64,000 bases of DNA, from the NCBI GenBank assembly GCA_022316685.1, contig JAKJHU010000465.1, forward strand, positions 1 through 64,000, read 5' to 3'. Below the pieces are notes generated by a model that saw only the letters and a list, made by a program, of their open reading frames with translations, did not search any database and was not told the DNA's origin. The position numbers and the translations under genes were made by a program. Origin of the DNA: Progne subis subis. Its lineage: Eukaryota > Chordata > Aves > Passeriformes > Hirundinidae. Every line of letters begins with the position of its first letter. The first letter of the stretch is position 1. Shown here piece after piece: positions 1-11,408 of the stretch.

Positions 1-491
1 AACAGGACAGACAAACAACAAGCATTATAATAACAGTAAAACAGAACCAAGAACCCTGAGGGCAAACGGTGGCAAAGTCCGTCGCTGATGGCTGCAAGCT
101 GGAAGCGATGGATTGTCCTCAGCAGGCAGGCAGGGGGTGCCCCGGCAGGCAAAGTGGGCAGTGCCGGAGAACCGCAGCGGCTGGACCCCGGGCTGACCCA
201 AAATCCAGCAGGGTAACGAAGAAACTCCGAATTCCTGGGCACTCCAACAGATGATAGAATTCCCAGGACCAAACTCCTCCGTTAGCTGTGGACTCCAGGC
301 AGCTACCCGTAGTCCGACCGTCCTCCCCGGGAAACGAGAGAAGTGAGCCCACCAGCTCTCCGGAGCCTCCTCCCTTCCCCAAAACCAAGTGATCAACTTC
401 TTTTGTCAGGTTAAGCACCGCTTAACTCCCTACTTAAAATCTAGCAACTCATGGGGGGGAAAAATTCTACAGGAGAACTTAACCCTCAACA
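1..491 (-). repeat. ERV-A 3' LTR, truncated by the window start
   Basis: Matches 5,820-6,323 almost base for base, with small indels. On the minus strand it begins TGTTGAGGG at 491. The part corresponding to 5,671-5,819 lies outside the window. Internal proviral sequence starts at 492. The purine-rich stretch just inside it (minus strand, about 492-505) is a plausible polypurine tract. Confidence 0.9.
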
Positions 492-599
492 TTATCCACC
501 CCGAATTTTTCCCACCCTAACATATTATATTGAATTTAAACCTTTAAATAATATACATATATATACATGTGAATATAAATACAGACACAGTCACAGTAT

Positions 600-2054
600 T
601 CACCGAAAAACAAGGTCCCCTTGAGGTATGCAGCGGGTCTCTCCATCCTTTTGCATCACCCACCATGTGCAGCCAGGTCCCTGAGCAAAAACAACCCCAC
701 GAGCGGGATTGTCTTTGCTGGAGGCAGAATTAATCCAGACAGTTTTTCCCAGCATTCCTCTCATGTGTACCACTGGAACCTTATCTCCATCTCTTGTTCT
801 CAGGGGCTCAGACTGGGCAGGGCCTGCTCGGTTGGTGGAACCTCGAGTGTTCACTAACCAGGTGGCCTTTGCTAAATTAATCTCCCAGTTCTTGAAAGTC
901 CCCCCACCCAGTGCCTTCAAAGTGGTTTTAAGCAGGCCATTGCACCGTTCAACTTTCCCGGCTGCTGGCGCATGATAAGGAATATGGTACACCCACTCAA
1001 TGCCATGTTCTCTAGCCCAGGTGTTTATAAGGCTGTTCTTGAAATGAGTCCCGTTGTCAGACTCAATCCTCTCAGGGGTACCATGTCTCCACAGGATTTG
1101 CTTTTCAAGGCCCAGGATGGTGTTCCGGGCAGTAGCGTGAGGCACAGGGTAGGTCTCCAACCATCCAGTGGTGGCTTCCACCATGGTCAGCACATAGCGC
1201 TTGCCTTGGCGGGTTTGGGGAAGGGTGATGTAGTCAATCTGCCAGGCTTCCCCGTACTTATACTTGGACCATCGCCCGCCATACCATAGGGGCTTCACCC
1301 GCTTGGCCTGTTTGATGGTAGCACACGTCTCACAGTCATGGATAACCTGAGAAATACTGTCCATGGTTAGATCCACCCCTCGGTCTCGTGCCCACTTATA
1401 GGTGGCATCTCTGCCCTGATGGCCTGAGGCATCATGGGCCCATCGAGCTAGGAACAACTCTCCCTTGTGTTGCCAATCTAAGTCTATCTTTGACACCTCT
1501 ATCTTTGCAGCTTGATCTACCTGCTCGTTGTTTCGGTGCTCCTCATTAGCCCGACTCTTGGGGACATGGGCATCTACATGACGGACTTTGACAGGTAGCT
1601 TCTCTACCCGAGTGGCAATGTCCTTCCACTCATCTGCAGCCCAGATTGGCTTTCCTCTACGCTGCCAATTGGCCTTTTTCCACCTGTCCAGCCAACCCCA
1701 CAGAGCATTGGCCACCATCCACGAATCAGTGTAGAGGTAGAGCTTTGGCCACTTCTCTCTTTCAGCAATGTCCAGGGCCAGTTGAACAGCTTTGAGTTCA
1801 GCAAGTTGGCTTGACCCACCTTCTCCTTCAGTGGCTTCTGCAACCTGTCGTGTGGGGCTCCATACAGCTGCTTTCCACTTCCGGTTCATCCCTACGATGC
1901 GGCAGGAACCATCAGTGAAAAGAGCATAGCGTGTTTCTTCTGCTGGTAGTTGGTTGTATGGTGGACCCTCTTCTGCACGTGTCACTTGTTCCTGCTCCTC
2001 TTCATCTGTGAGACCAAAGTTCTCACCTTCCGGCCAGTTTGTAATTATCTCCAA
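600..2054 (-). pseudogene. pol: ERV-A pol C-terminal half: RNase H and integrase, 484 codons open
   Basis: The longest open retroviral frame in the window. RNase H is at about residues 40-185: FTDGS (D48), E86 in ELKAV, YTDS (D110), and a fourth acidic site near D180. Integrase follows. Its zinc-binding part has H208, H212, C241 and C244. The catalytic core has D274 (WQIDY), D333 (ESDNGTH) and E369 (GKVER), giving exactly DD(35)E. A C-terminal part ends close to the LTR. In the family these domains degrade the RNA template and join viral DNA to the host genome. The frame is open, but it is cut off from reverse transcriptase by a frameshift around 2,030-2,050, so I call it part of a broken pol rather than a working gene. 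No dUTPase domain is recognised. Confidence 0.9.
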
Positions 2055-2545
2055 AATCCCAGGGCGATTTGGGTTTCCAATGCGGGCACGCTGAGTGATG
2101 AGGGCAATCCATTTGCTCCACGTGGCGTCGGTGGCATGATGGTGGAGGGAACCTTTCCTTTAAACATCCACCCCAGCACGGTAGTCGAGGTGCCAGCAGG
2201 AGTTGTGCTTCTGTGCCAATCACCTCTGAGGCAGCTTGAACTCCTTCATAGGCGGCCAAGATTTCCTTCTCTGTTGGAGTGTAGTTGGCTTCAGACCCTC
2301 TGTAGCTTCGGCTCCAGAATCCCAGTGGTCGGCCCCGAGTCTCCCCAGGCACCTTCTGCCAAAGGCTCCAGGACAGGCCATTGTTCCCGGCTGCTGAGTA
2401 GAGCACGTTCTTCACATCTGGTCCGTCCTGACTGGGCCAAGGGCTACTGCATGAGCGATCTCCTGCTTGATCTGGGCAAAGGCTTGTTGCTGTTCAGGGC
2501 CCCAGTGGAAATCGTTCTTCTTGCGGGTGACCAGGTAGAGAGGGC
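2023..2545 (-). pseudogene. pol: ERV-A pol: RT thumb/connection segment
   Basis: The frame 2,415-2,023 carries the connection region between polymerase and RNase H, including the stretch YTPTEKEILAAYEGVQAA. It is out of frame with the RT core before it (2,546-3,268) and with the RNase H/integrase frame after it. The 2,416-2,545 interval continues the same protein in another frame. At least two frameshifts therefore break pol here. ERV-F at 52,194-52,800 has the same segment, which supports the assignment. Confidence 0.8.
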
Positions 2546-3268
2546 TCACAATCTGGCTGTACTCAGGAATGTGCATCTCCAGAAACCTATGGCGCCTAGG
2601 AAAGCTTGTGTTTCCTTCTTGCTGGTCGGTGGAGACATTGCGGTGATCTTATTGATGACCTCAGTGGGAATCTGCCGCCGTCCATCTTGCCACTTTACTC
2701 CCAGGAACTGGATCTCTCGGGCAGGTCCCTTGACCTTGCTCTGCTTGATGGCAAAACCAGCTTTCAGGAGAATTTGGATGATCTTCTCTCCTTTCTCAAA
2801 CACTTCCATTGCCGTGTTCCCCCACACAATGATGTCATCGATATACTGTAGGTGCTCCGGAGCCTCACCCTTTTCCAGTGCAGCCTGGATCAGTCCATGG
2901 CAGATGGTGGGGCTGTGTTTCCACCCCTGGGGCAGTCGGTTCCAGGTGTACTGCACGCCCCTCCAGGTGAAAGCAAACTGAGGCCTGCATTCTGCAGCCA
3001 GAGGAATGGAGAAAAATGCGTTAGCAATGTCAATGGTGGCGTACCATTTTGCTGCCTTGGACTCCAGCTCGTACTGGAGTTCCAGCATGTCCGGCACAGC
3101 AGCGCTCAATGGTGGAGTCACTTCGTTCAAGGCACGGTAGTCCACAGTCAATCTCCATTCTCCGTCAGACTTGCGCACAGGCCAGATGGGGCTGTTGAAG
3201 GGTGAGTGGGTTTTGCTGACCACCCCTTGGCTCTCCAGCTCACGGATCATCTTGTGGATGGGGATCAC
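2546..3268 (-). pseudogene. pol: ERV-A pol: reverse transcriptase core
   Basis: Fingers and palm of a retroviral reverse transcriptase, 240 residues open. The first catalytic aspartate is D80 (WYATID). The second motif, YIDD, is at residues 142-145, with LPQGW before it (about 112-116). The motif set and spacing match ERV-L-type RT better than the gammaretroviral RT of ERV-B, ERV-C and ERV-D. The frame ends in a shifted tail near 2,560. The 280 bases at 2,643-2,922 are identical to 52,961-53,240 in ERV-F, although the two elements differ strongly elsewhere. Confidence 0.9.
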
Positions 3269-3720
3269 GGCATCTCGATTTGTCCGTACTGTCGGCGGTG
3301 CACCGTCGAGGTGGCAACTGGAACTCGTTGCTCTTCTACCTTTAGGAGTCCTACTGCAGATGGGTTCTCCGACAGTCCAGGCAAGCTATTCAATTTCTTA
3401 ATGCCCTCTGCCTCCACAGCTGCTATTCCAAAAGCCCACCTGAGTCCTTTAGAGTCTTTGTAATACCATTCCGGAGGAAGTCTATGCCCAAAATACACGG
3501 GGCCCCTGAGCCAGTCACAATTGGATGTTTCTGCCACTCCTTCCCGGTCAGGCTCACCTCAGCTTCAACAGAGTCAATTCCTGTGATCCCCCCGTCACCC
3601 CGGCAATGGAAATAGGTTCTGTCCCCACATATTCCGATGGTATCAGTGTACACTGCGAACCAGTATCAACTAAAGCTTCATATTTCTGTGGCTCTGATGT
3701 GCCAGGCCATCGAATCCACA
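3265..3720 (-). pseudogene. pro: ERV-A pol: aspartic protease, frameshifted
   Basis: On the minus strand, around 3,690-3,640, the sequence encodes the retropepsin active-site stretch ALVDTGSQCTL. It lies in a different frame from the gag end (stop near 3,670) and from the open frame 3,653-3,423, which holds the second half of the protease (ILGIDFL, a flap/helix-type motif). The frame 3,537-3,265 bridges to RT. The catalytic DTG is intact, but the gene is split by frameshifts. In the family this enzyme cleaves Gag and Pol in the virion. Confidence 0.75.
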
Positions 3721-5400
3721 CCGTCCAATAGATCCGGTTTTCCCGTGCCTCTCCCTGGCTAGAGGCAGGGCCCCTCTAGCACGGTCATTACTCCCTTCCT
3801 GGGCATACATGGTAGAGGTTCCTTCACAGGGATCTGACATATCCTCACTTCTATAATACCTGGCAGCTTGGTCATGTGAGGTTGAGGCTACCTTCATCTT
3901 AGTGGAACCCCCTCGGTTAGTGTTTCTCTCCTTGAGCTCACGCACCCGTGCTGCCAGGGCAGAAGTGGGTTTCCCATGCCACCTTCCCATGTCTTCCCCA
4001 TGGTCACTCAGAAAGAACCACAGGTCAGCTCGTGGGGTGTACCCTCTCTCTCTAGCTGGGGGCCGTTGAGCTCTGACTCTGGGGCCTGTAACTCGCACCG
4101 GTGCCACACAGGAACTGTTCCTCCTCATCTCCTCCCTCACCTCCCTCATCTCCTCTCTGAGTTCCTTAACCATGGCAGAGACCTGAGCCTGCATTGGGCC
4201 ACTGATCACTCTCATAATTTCTAAGCTTGTTGGCTACAGAACCCACTGTCTCTCGGTTGTTATCGGCATTAATTGTTGCAATGAAGGTGGCGTATTGAGA
4301 TGGTCCTAGAGTTGCCAGTTCCACAGCATTTGCCCTGTGCACCTGACTTTGTCGGGGTCATTATCATGCTGTCCACCCCTCCCAAAGAGTACCTCCAATA
4401 CTGCCACTTCTCTCAGCTGTTGGATCCCTTCCTCAAGGGTCTTCCAGCGCATTCTGTGATGGTGCTCCTGCATTCTGTCTCTGTGGACAAACCTCTCCCT
4501 TACACTCATTAAAAGCCGCTCCCAAAGGGAAAGGGGCCCTGGCTCCCTTACGAATACCTGATTCACACCGAGTCCTGGGTCAAGGGTCCCAAATTCCTTG
4601 CCTCACTACTATCTAGCTGCACGCCTGTCCTATAAGGTCCCAGACCCGAACTAACCAGGCTGTATAAGCCTCACGTCCCCGTCGTGCAAGATCTTTTTGC
4701 AGATTACGGAGACTTTCATATGTCAGGGACTCGGTGATGATCTCAACCTCTGAGTCCCCCGCGGGTTGTGAGGGCCCTCCTTTCTTATCCTTGTTGCCTG
4801 GGTGCTCTGATTTCACCTTGTACTTCTTTGTTTCCACAGGGGCCACTGCTGCTGGCTGTGGCTGCCCCTGTGGTTCAGCTGGAACCTGGACGGTTGTAAC
4901 GTCTGTGGGTTCCGCTGCTGCACCATCAGACTCTCCTTTGTCGGGGCAGGGGGAGGGTTTCCCAGCAGCTGGGGCTAATGAGGCTACTACAGGGGCAAGG
5001 TACTCCCTCAGCATCTCACCTATCTCCTTCACCCAATCTGGGTGGTTTATTCCTGAGGCAGGCTGTGGGGCAGGCTCAGGCTGTGGGGCAGGGTCAGGCT
5101 GCGGAGGCTCAGGCTGTGGGCAGTATCCTTATTCTCTAGGGGAGGTATCAGGGTGGTTACCCAGTCCAGTCTCCCCTTATCTCTAAATGCTACACAGAAC
5201 AGGCATACCAGCAACACCAGCCACTGTATGATGTCATTAACATTCAGAGATTTGAACCCTTCAAAGACTGGTGGGGTAGGCCCAAAGAGCTGGGTGAAGG
5301 GTTGGGAAAAGGTTTCCCCTGGTGTCATTTCCTCACAGTATGTACCGTTGTTAAAGTAACCCCAAAAACACACAGTCAGTGTATGTAGCCCTGAATCCAT
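3670..5400 (-). pseudogene. gag: ERV-A gag remnant in four frames
   Basis: Open stretches at 5,400-5,047, 5,032-4,613, 4,566-4,306 and 4,215-3,670 lie end to end between the leader and the protease. The first has a hydrophobic segment (WLVLLVCLFCVAF) and a short Leu/Ser/Pro repeat near its end, which comes from a run of about 12-base repeats at 5,055-5,125. The last contains charged helical sequence and the motif RGYTPRADLWFFLSDHGEDM. The same motif recurs in ERV-F at 54,097-54,888, which supports the gag assignment by position and homology. No CCHC zinc knuckle is seen, as is usual for ERV-L. Confidence 0.7.
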
Positions 5401-5647
5401 GTGCCTGCCTTCCAGAGAAAATTAAAAATCCACGATTTCCTCACTTCGTTAACCCATATAGCAAACTGGATGACAGCCACAGCAACCTTAGTTACAGGGC
5501 CCATGTTTAGAAAAGGCCTGCAAATGGGAGGAATACGGCCACACCCACATGCCACCCGAACCAGACAAAGGCAGACCACATGATGCCCAGTACACAACAA
5601 TGTAGGCACTTAAGAACTGTTATTCCTTTTTCTCTCAATGCCCTCGA

Positions 5648-5665
5648 GCCCCACGTTGGGCGCCA
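5648..5665 (-). promoter_or_regulatory. ERV-A primer-binding site, tRNA-Lys type
   Basis: Reads TGGCGCCCAACGTGGGGC on the minus strand, which equals the classical PBS for tRNA-Lys1,2. It lies five bases inside the 5' LTR. Confidence 0.9.
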
Positions 5666-5670
5666 AATTC

Positions 5671-6323
5671 TGTCTTGGTTTGAAAAAGACAGTTGTCTGC
5701 TAAGGAGAGGCAGGCCTCTCCAGGAAAAGGAATTCAAATCTTCCCTCCGTGTTATTATAATTTAGAAGATTAAAAAAAAAAACTTTCGGTCAGAGCTATG
5801 GGAAAAGGAATAACAGTCCTTTACTAGTAAATATAACAGGACAGACAAACAACAACAGCACTTATAATAACAGTAAAACAGAACCAAGAACCCTGAGGGC
5901 AAACGGTGGCAAAGTCCGTCGCTGATGGCTGCAAGCTGGAAGCGATGGATTGTCCTCAGCAGGCAGGGGGTGCCCCGGCAGGCAAAGGCAGTTGGAGAAC
6001 CGCAGCGGCTGGACCCCGGGCTGACCCAAAATCCAGCAGGGTAACGAAGAAACTCCGAATTCCTGGGCACTCCAACAGATGATAGAATTCCCAGGACCAA
6101 CTCCTCCGTTAGCTGTGGACTCCAGGCAGCTACCGTAGCCCGACCGTCCTCCCCGGGAAACGAGAGAAGTGAGGCCACCCCATCTCTCCGGAGCCTCCTC
6201 CCTCCCCAAAACCAAGTGATCAACTTCTTTTGTCAGGTTAAGCACCGCTTAACTACCCCTACTTAAAATCTAGCAACTCATGGGGGGGGGGAAAAATTCT
6301 ACAGGAGAACTTAACCCTCAACA
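5671..6323 (-). repeat. ERV-A 5' LTR, complete
   Basis: 653 bases, beginning TGTTGAGGG at 6,323 and ending CCAAGACA at 5,671 on the minus strand, so it has the expected TG...CA ends. It pairs with 1-491. Small differences, such as a G-run of nine against seven and a few single-base indels, show modest age. Confidence 0.9.
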
Positions 6324-8340
6324 ATAGTGATGTTAAAGCTGCCACTATCCACAGCATCTTCCAATTCTAAACAAGTATTACAACAGATAACACTTACTTA
6401 TGTTGATTCAAATAAGCAACACAACTATAGGGTGGATTAAGGCATTCAGTATACTGGTTGCTGTCGGTGACCACTTGAAAAAAGCACATCCCACTAATGA
6501 TGAGACAAATGTTCCTTAAGCTTTTAAAAACACCTTTGATGGTGTCTGTATCATGGTGTATCGCAAATAATCTCTTTTTCTCTCTATCTCTAATTTCTTT
6601 TAAGATTTAGGTGGCCTTTATATATTGATGTGATGTTACAGGTGCCCAATTAGGAAAAACCACATTCTTTAATTCTAACAAAATTGCGAACAGAAATTGA
6701 ATTGAGTCTCATCTCCAATTTGGTTGTCTCTCTTTATGGCGGGGCATGCTGTCCTAAGGCAGACACAGCCTTGTCCTATATACACAAGTGAAGTTGTCTG
6801 CCTGAATGTGTTTTCAAAGCGGCAAATGCTTTGGTCTGTGTCTAAACATGTGTCTTTATCACTTTCTATCACATATGTACCTTAATGGTTTCTTTATAGA
6901 ACAGGGCTCTAGGTTAATGGTTTGCCACTTTCCGCCAATTTCTCATGCCCATATTCTGTGTTTAGGAGACAATACAGTCCCTTCATGGTTTAATCCTAGG
7001 GGAATCCTGGGTGAATTAAGTTTCCTGACACATATTACTTTACTAGTTACAGGGTTATAGGTGAAATTGACTAAAGTCCACTAAGACTGAAGTTCTCTTT
7101 CTGTATTAGAGGCATTGTCCCAGACAATTTTGCAGATTTCAGCAGGGAATGTTCCTTTTCTAATTCCCTTGATAACTGCAGCAGCTACTGATTGCATCTA
7201 CAGTTGTGCTTGAGTACACTCCAGAGCCAGCGAGATGTTTTCACTAGCTGTGCCTAGCACATTAATTATTACTTCATGATCTCGCTCTTCTGTGTTTTCT
7301 CATTCTGGTAACACTTCTAGTCCTGTTCTTAGCAACTTAGCCAGATCCCTCTTATTCTTAAAATTGGGAGGCATACTTTTTGAACTCAAGTGGTCTAGTC
7401 TATAAAGGAGTTCCTGAGAAATGGGGCACATTCTGGCCAAATGTGAGAAGCATTTACTTGTACTCCTATTTTTACTTGTTTTAAAGACTTCTTCTGAACT
7501 CCTGTCTTCTTAATAGCTTATGGCTTAATTTTGGTAACTACAGGAGTTATTTTTTCCTCTACTTCTGGAATAGCTGGCACCTTGGTGATCACAGCCTTTC
7601 TTGGCACTGGTGGAGTAATTTTGGTCTGGTTCTTATGGAACTCAGTACATCCCTGAGTGATGTTAAAGTCAATGTCAGAGCCCCTTATCGCACACCCCTC
7701 TATTTTGAGTCTAAACTCCAGACATTTACTCAAGCATTTATCACAGCATTCAGGATCTGGATCTGGAGGAGTTTCATGGGTGGATGGTGAAGCCTCATGG
7801 AACCCATTCAGTACAAATACATACTTACATCCTCAAACATCTCTTCCTTCCTACAAGTTTGCATTTGTGCCTTTTAGTATCTTGTTTAAAGCCTTACGAG
7901 AGTAAGGATCATAAGCTCTGCCTTGGTACCAGTGTATCTCGGTCACATTATACCTACGTGGTATTGCATTAACTCTTGTTATGGTTCAGGTAATTACTAC
8001 AATAGTTACAACTTTCTACATAATGTCCATAATAACTATTAGTCCATTCATTTCTTGTTCTGAGTGAGCTTCAGCTTCAGTTCGTTATTGCCTGGTGTGA
8101 CTTTCTAACTTCCTTCTGGGGCTTTCTTCACTCAGGAGTGATGGATCCAGGCCTTCTGTTCTTTGATCTTGATTGCAGTGAAGGCAGTGAGGAACACCTG
8201 GAATGGTCCTTCCCACTGTGGTTCCAAGGTTTTTCCTGCAAAAGCCTTAACATACAGCTAATCCCCAGGTTGTACAATTATGTACTGGCCCATCTAGTTC
8301 TCTGCTTTGAGTTCCAGCCACATATTTCTCAATTTCTCTA
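6324..8340 (-). pseudogene. env: ERV-B env remnant
   Basis: Follows integrase in the place of env. Only short frames survive, for example 7,733-7,518 (71 codons), with Cys residues and two N-glycosylation sites (NITQ, NQT), and 6,872-6,675. The same frames recur in ERV-E at 30,940-31,155 and around 31,800-31,980, in the opposite orientation. No intact fusion peptide or membrane anchor is seen. The assignment rests on order and on homology between the two copies. Confidence 0.6.
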
Positions 8341-8349
8341 AGTTGTTTA

Positions 8350-8830
8350 TTTCGGGCCACCATATATCGAAATAAAGTGTGGTCCCCTGTCTGAGGATAT
8401 GGTGGCTGGAACTCCAGATCATGGTATTATCTCTTGCAACAGCGCTTTGGTCACCTCTCGGGCCTCAGCTGTCCTGGCAGGAAAGGCTTCTGGCCATCCT
8501 GAAAAGGTATCAGTTAACACCAATAGGTAACGATACCCTCTCTTCCTGGGCAGTTCTGTAAAATCAATTTGCCATTGTTGCCCAGGTCCACAACCTTTCC
8601 CAATTTGTCCCACTTTAGGCTTTGAGGTAGTTTTAGGGTTAGTTTGGAGGCAAAGACTACACTGATGAGTTACTTGTATCACTGTGCCCTGCAATTTCCT
8701 GGCCATGATTCTTTCTGTCAAATGGTTATACAGGGCATCTATTCCCCAGTGTGTTTTCTCATGTTCCTTCTGTACTAATGACCACAACAAATAGGAGGGT
8801 ACTACAAGTTTCCCTTCTTCTGTTACAGCT
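8350..8830 (-). pseudogene. pol: ERV-B integrase, N-terminal half
   Basis: The frame 8,790-8,419 has the zinc-binding HHCC set (H10, H14, C44, C47) and the first catalytic aspartate, D76 (WQIDF). It stops at about 8,419, just before the second catalytic region, which continues in another frame. This is gammaretroviral in type. The ERV-E copy (29,884-30,255) stops at the same place, so the stop is older than the split of the two copies. Confidence 0.85.
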
Positions 8831-8859
8831 CATCCCTCCTGGGTATAACTTGCCTTTTT

Positions 8860-9720
8860 GGCTTCAATAGAAACTTTTCCATCTGGAATCAATGCTGCCT
8901 CAACAGCCTTATCAGGTACTTCACCTTTTGCTGCTTCTTTTGCCTCTCTGTCCACCAGCACATTCCCTTCCTCCAGTTCAGAGCTCACTTTTGGTGTGCC
9001 TTGATGTGCATTATGGCTACTCTCTCAGGTAGCTGTACGGCATCTAATAGCCTCAGTGTCTCTTGTGCGTGTTTAATACTCTTGCCTTGTGAATTCAGCA
9101 GTGCTCTTTCCTTCCAGATGGCTCCGTGAGCATGAACCACCCCGAATGCAGACCTTGAGTCCCTGTAGATGTTAATGGTCCAGACTCTATTACCTCCTTG
9201 CTTGTGGTAACTGCGTACCCAGCATGTCTTCTTCCACTGACGACATAGCTGCTTCCATCAGCAAACAGGTCTCAGCATCCTCAAGCGGGGTGTCCTTCAG
9301 ATCCTGGCGGCTGGAGTAGGTGGCTTCAATGGTCTCCAGGCACTCATGGATCACTGGTTCTCCCGTACTCCCGCTGAGGAAGGAAGCTGGGTTCACAATG
9401 TTAGCTACCACAATTTCAACATCTTGTTCAGAAACCTCTGTGGGGAGAGCCAATGTCCCCCCTTTTGCCTCAAGGACTGCAGACATCGTGTGAGATACTA
9501 GCACAGTCATCTTCTGGCCTAGGGTGAATTTGCGTGCCTCTTGGATGTTTATTGCTACTGCTGCAACTGCTCTGAGGCACCTTGGCCATCCTTTAGCTGC
9601 TGTGTCCAGCTGTTTGGAAAGATAGGCCACTGCCCTCTGGTACGGGCCTAAGTTCTGTGCTAATATTCCCAAGGCAATCCCTTGCTCCTTGTGGGAAAAC
9701 AGGAAAAATGGATTACTCAC
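8860..9720 (-). pseudogene. pol: ERV-B RT connection and RNase H
   Basis: The frame 9,720-9,190 holds the connection part (QRAVAYLSKQLD, then WPRCLRAVAAVA). At 9,290-9,200 the RNase H start (ADGSSYVISGRR) is found in a neighbouring frame, so a frameshift lies just upstream. The RNase H continues to about 8,860 with interruptions. ERV-E at 29,318-29,860 shares it. Confidence 0.75.
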
Positions 9721-9729
9721 GTCTGGAAG

Positions 9730-10236
9730 TCCTAAGGCTGGAGCTGATATAAGGGCTTTCTTTAGTTGGTCAAAGGCCTCGAGTTGCTTCTTTTGTCCAC
9801 TGAAGATCTCTGCTCCCTTCCATGATCAAGTCATACAGAGGTTTAACAAGCAACCCATAGTTATAAATCCACAGTCTGCACCACCCTGTCATGCCTAAAA
9901 GGTTCTTAGTTCTTTCACTGTCTGAGGTTTCAGGGTCTGGTATATTGCTTCCTTGCGATCCTGCCCCAGAGTCCTTTGTCCAGCACTCACTTTATAACCC
10001 AGGTAAATAACTGTTTGCCTCACTATTTGGGCTTTCTTCTGGGATACTCGATACCCCTGCAGGCCTAGAAAGTTTAGGAGGCTTACCGTCCAGTCCACGC
10101 ATGTCTCCTGGGTCCGGGTGGCTATTAAGAGATACTGGAGTAACTGCTCTTTTCCTGGTGGAGGTTCCCAGGACTCTAAATCCTTTGCAAGCTGCTCCCC
10201 AAATATAGTGGGGGAGTTCTTGTTCTTCTCCTGCCA
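9730..10236 (-). pseudogene. pol: ERV-B reverse transcriptase, C-terminal part only
   Basis: Within the minus-strand frame 10,386-9,895, the part from about 10,236 onward reads FGEQLAKDLESW and then a thumb-like stretch containing LGYKVSAGQRTL, in gammaretroviral style. The YxDD region is altered or out of frame. Everything upstream (fingers, protease, gag) is missing. The retroviral match ends sharply at about 10,236. Confidence 0.75.
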
Positions 10237-10239
10237 ACC

Positions 10240-10666
10240 CCCGTGTCCCCCCATCCCCTCTCCCACCCCTCGCCGGGATTGTCGCACCTCTCGAGGCTCC
10301 ATGGCCGCTGGGGACACTCCGAGGGACGGGGGGGACACGCCCGGGTGACACTCGAGGAACGGGCGGGTCCGGGGGCGGCCCCTCAACCCCCGCCGGTCCG
10401 GCCCCCGCGCCCGCCGCTGTCACCGCCGGGGTCACAGCCAGGGGGGACAGGGGACAGGGCTGCTCCCTTCCCACGTTCCATCCCGGCTGCCGGAGCCTTG
10501 GAGCTGCCCTGGGGGCCCTGGGGCTGCCCCGGGGGCTGCGCCCCGAGCCGGGGCCCCTTCCCAGCGCTCCCAGTCTGCCCATCCAGCCTGGGAGCAGCCA
10601 GCGAGGGCTTCAGCTGGGACGGCAGAGAGGCGCTGCTGGGGGGGCACCTCACTTGGGTTTGGTTCG
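10240..10666. other. GC-rich, CpG-rich stretch, no supported gene
   Basis: Strongly GC-rich with many CpGs, against AT-rich flanks. Long open frames on both strands come from the scarcity of stops, not from coding signal. On the minus strand it lies directly inside the LTR-like block 10,667-11,220. It could therefore be the 5' leader of a deleted provirus that is now joined to the ERV-B RT end. A host CpG fragment is the alternative. Confidence 0.5.
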
Positions 10667-11220
10667 TGTGAAAAACGCCAATCACTTGTTTTAAAATTTT
10701 AAAAGTTTAATAGTAAATAAGATGGTAATAAAAATAGAGTAAAAAATTGAACAATTTTAGAGTTAGGACAATATGAGACAATAAAAAAACAAAGTTACAG
10801 ACGTCTGGGTGCCTCTCCGAGCAAAAAGCTCCGAAGAAGGACCCCTGTTACAAAGGATTGTTTCTTAAAAGCAATAGCCTGTTGAATATTTATACATTTC
10901 ATACATGATGCATAAATTCCATTCAAACAAAGAATTGTCTCTGGTTAGTATCACTTTCTTCTTTTAATCTCCATGGCATCAACAGGGCTGAGCAAGGCAG
11001 GAGAAATTGGTCTCTTCTGATAAAGAAGTAGTAAATTCTTTTTTCTCTGAAAGATTTACGTTTTCCTGTGGTTGGTACATAAAAACTACATTTTAACTAC
11101 AAAACTTCATTTACTATACTATCAAAATATTAATACAACAGCAACAATTAACACAACACAACACATATAGAAAATATCTTGTGTAGAGTCATATAATATG
11201 CACTTTTCACAGTATTATTT
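10667..11220 (-). repeat. LTR-like block, AT-rich, unrelated to the ERV-C LTR
   Basis: On the minus strand it ends GGCGTTTTTCACA at 10,667 and has a TATA-like TATAAATATT near 10,890. It has the composition of avian ERV-L-class LTRs, but I find no second copy in the window. The limit at about 11,220 is approximate, set by the end of env-like sequence. Its position would suit either a 3' LTR for ERV-C or a 5' LTR for the GC-rich leader next to it. Confidence 0.55.
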
Positions 11221-11223
11221 TTG

Positions 11224-11347
11224 TTAAAACCTCTTGATGCTAATTCTGGATCTGTTGGCAATGATGATATCTGCATCCCTTGAATAACAAGGAATTAGAC
11301 ATGGTAAAAAGATAACTTCAGCTACAGAACATAAGATGAAAAAAACT

Positions 11348-11408
<61 letters not shown>

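Larger units (their letters stand above)
1..6323 (-). mobile_element. ERV-A: ERV-L-type provirus, cut by the window edge
   Basis: A nearly complete provirus on the minus strand: 5' LTR (6,323-5,671), PBS, gag, protease, reverse transcriptase, RNase H, integrase and a partial 3' LTR (491-1). The pol motifs are of the class III (ERV-L, spumavirus-related) kind. The integrase stop lies only about 110 bases from the 3' LTR, leaving no room for env, as expected of ERV-L. Several frameshifts split gag and the front half of pol. It sits inside ERV-B, whose sequence resumes at 6,324. Confidence 0.9.
6324..10236 (-). mobile_element. ERV-B: gammaretrovirus-like remnant, interrupted by ERV-A
   Basis: Minus-strand pieces in order: the end of RT (10,236-9,730), connection and RNase H (9,720-8,860), integrase (8,830-8,350) and env (8,340-6,324). 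The 6,324-9,350 part is nearly identical to the reverse complement of 29,318-32,385 (ERV-E). ERV-A entered at 6,323/6,324, so the rest of this element should lie beyond position 1. Its 5' side is abruptly joined at about 10,236 to GC-rich sequence. Confidence 0.85.

Noticed and set aside
10240..10666. A host gene in the GC-rich block
   Set aside because: Overlapping open frames on both strands reflect composition. No domain or splice structure supports a gene.
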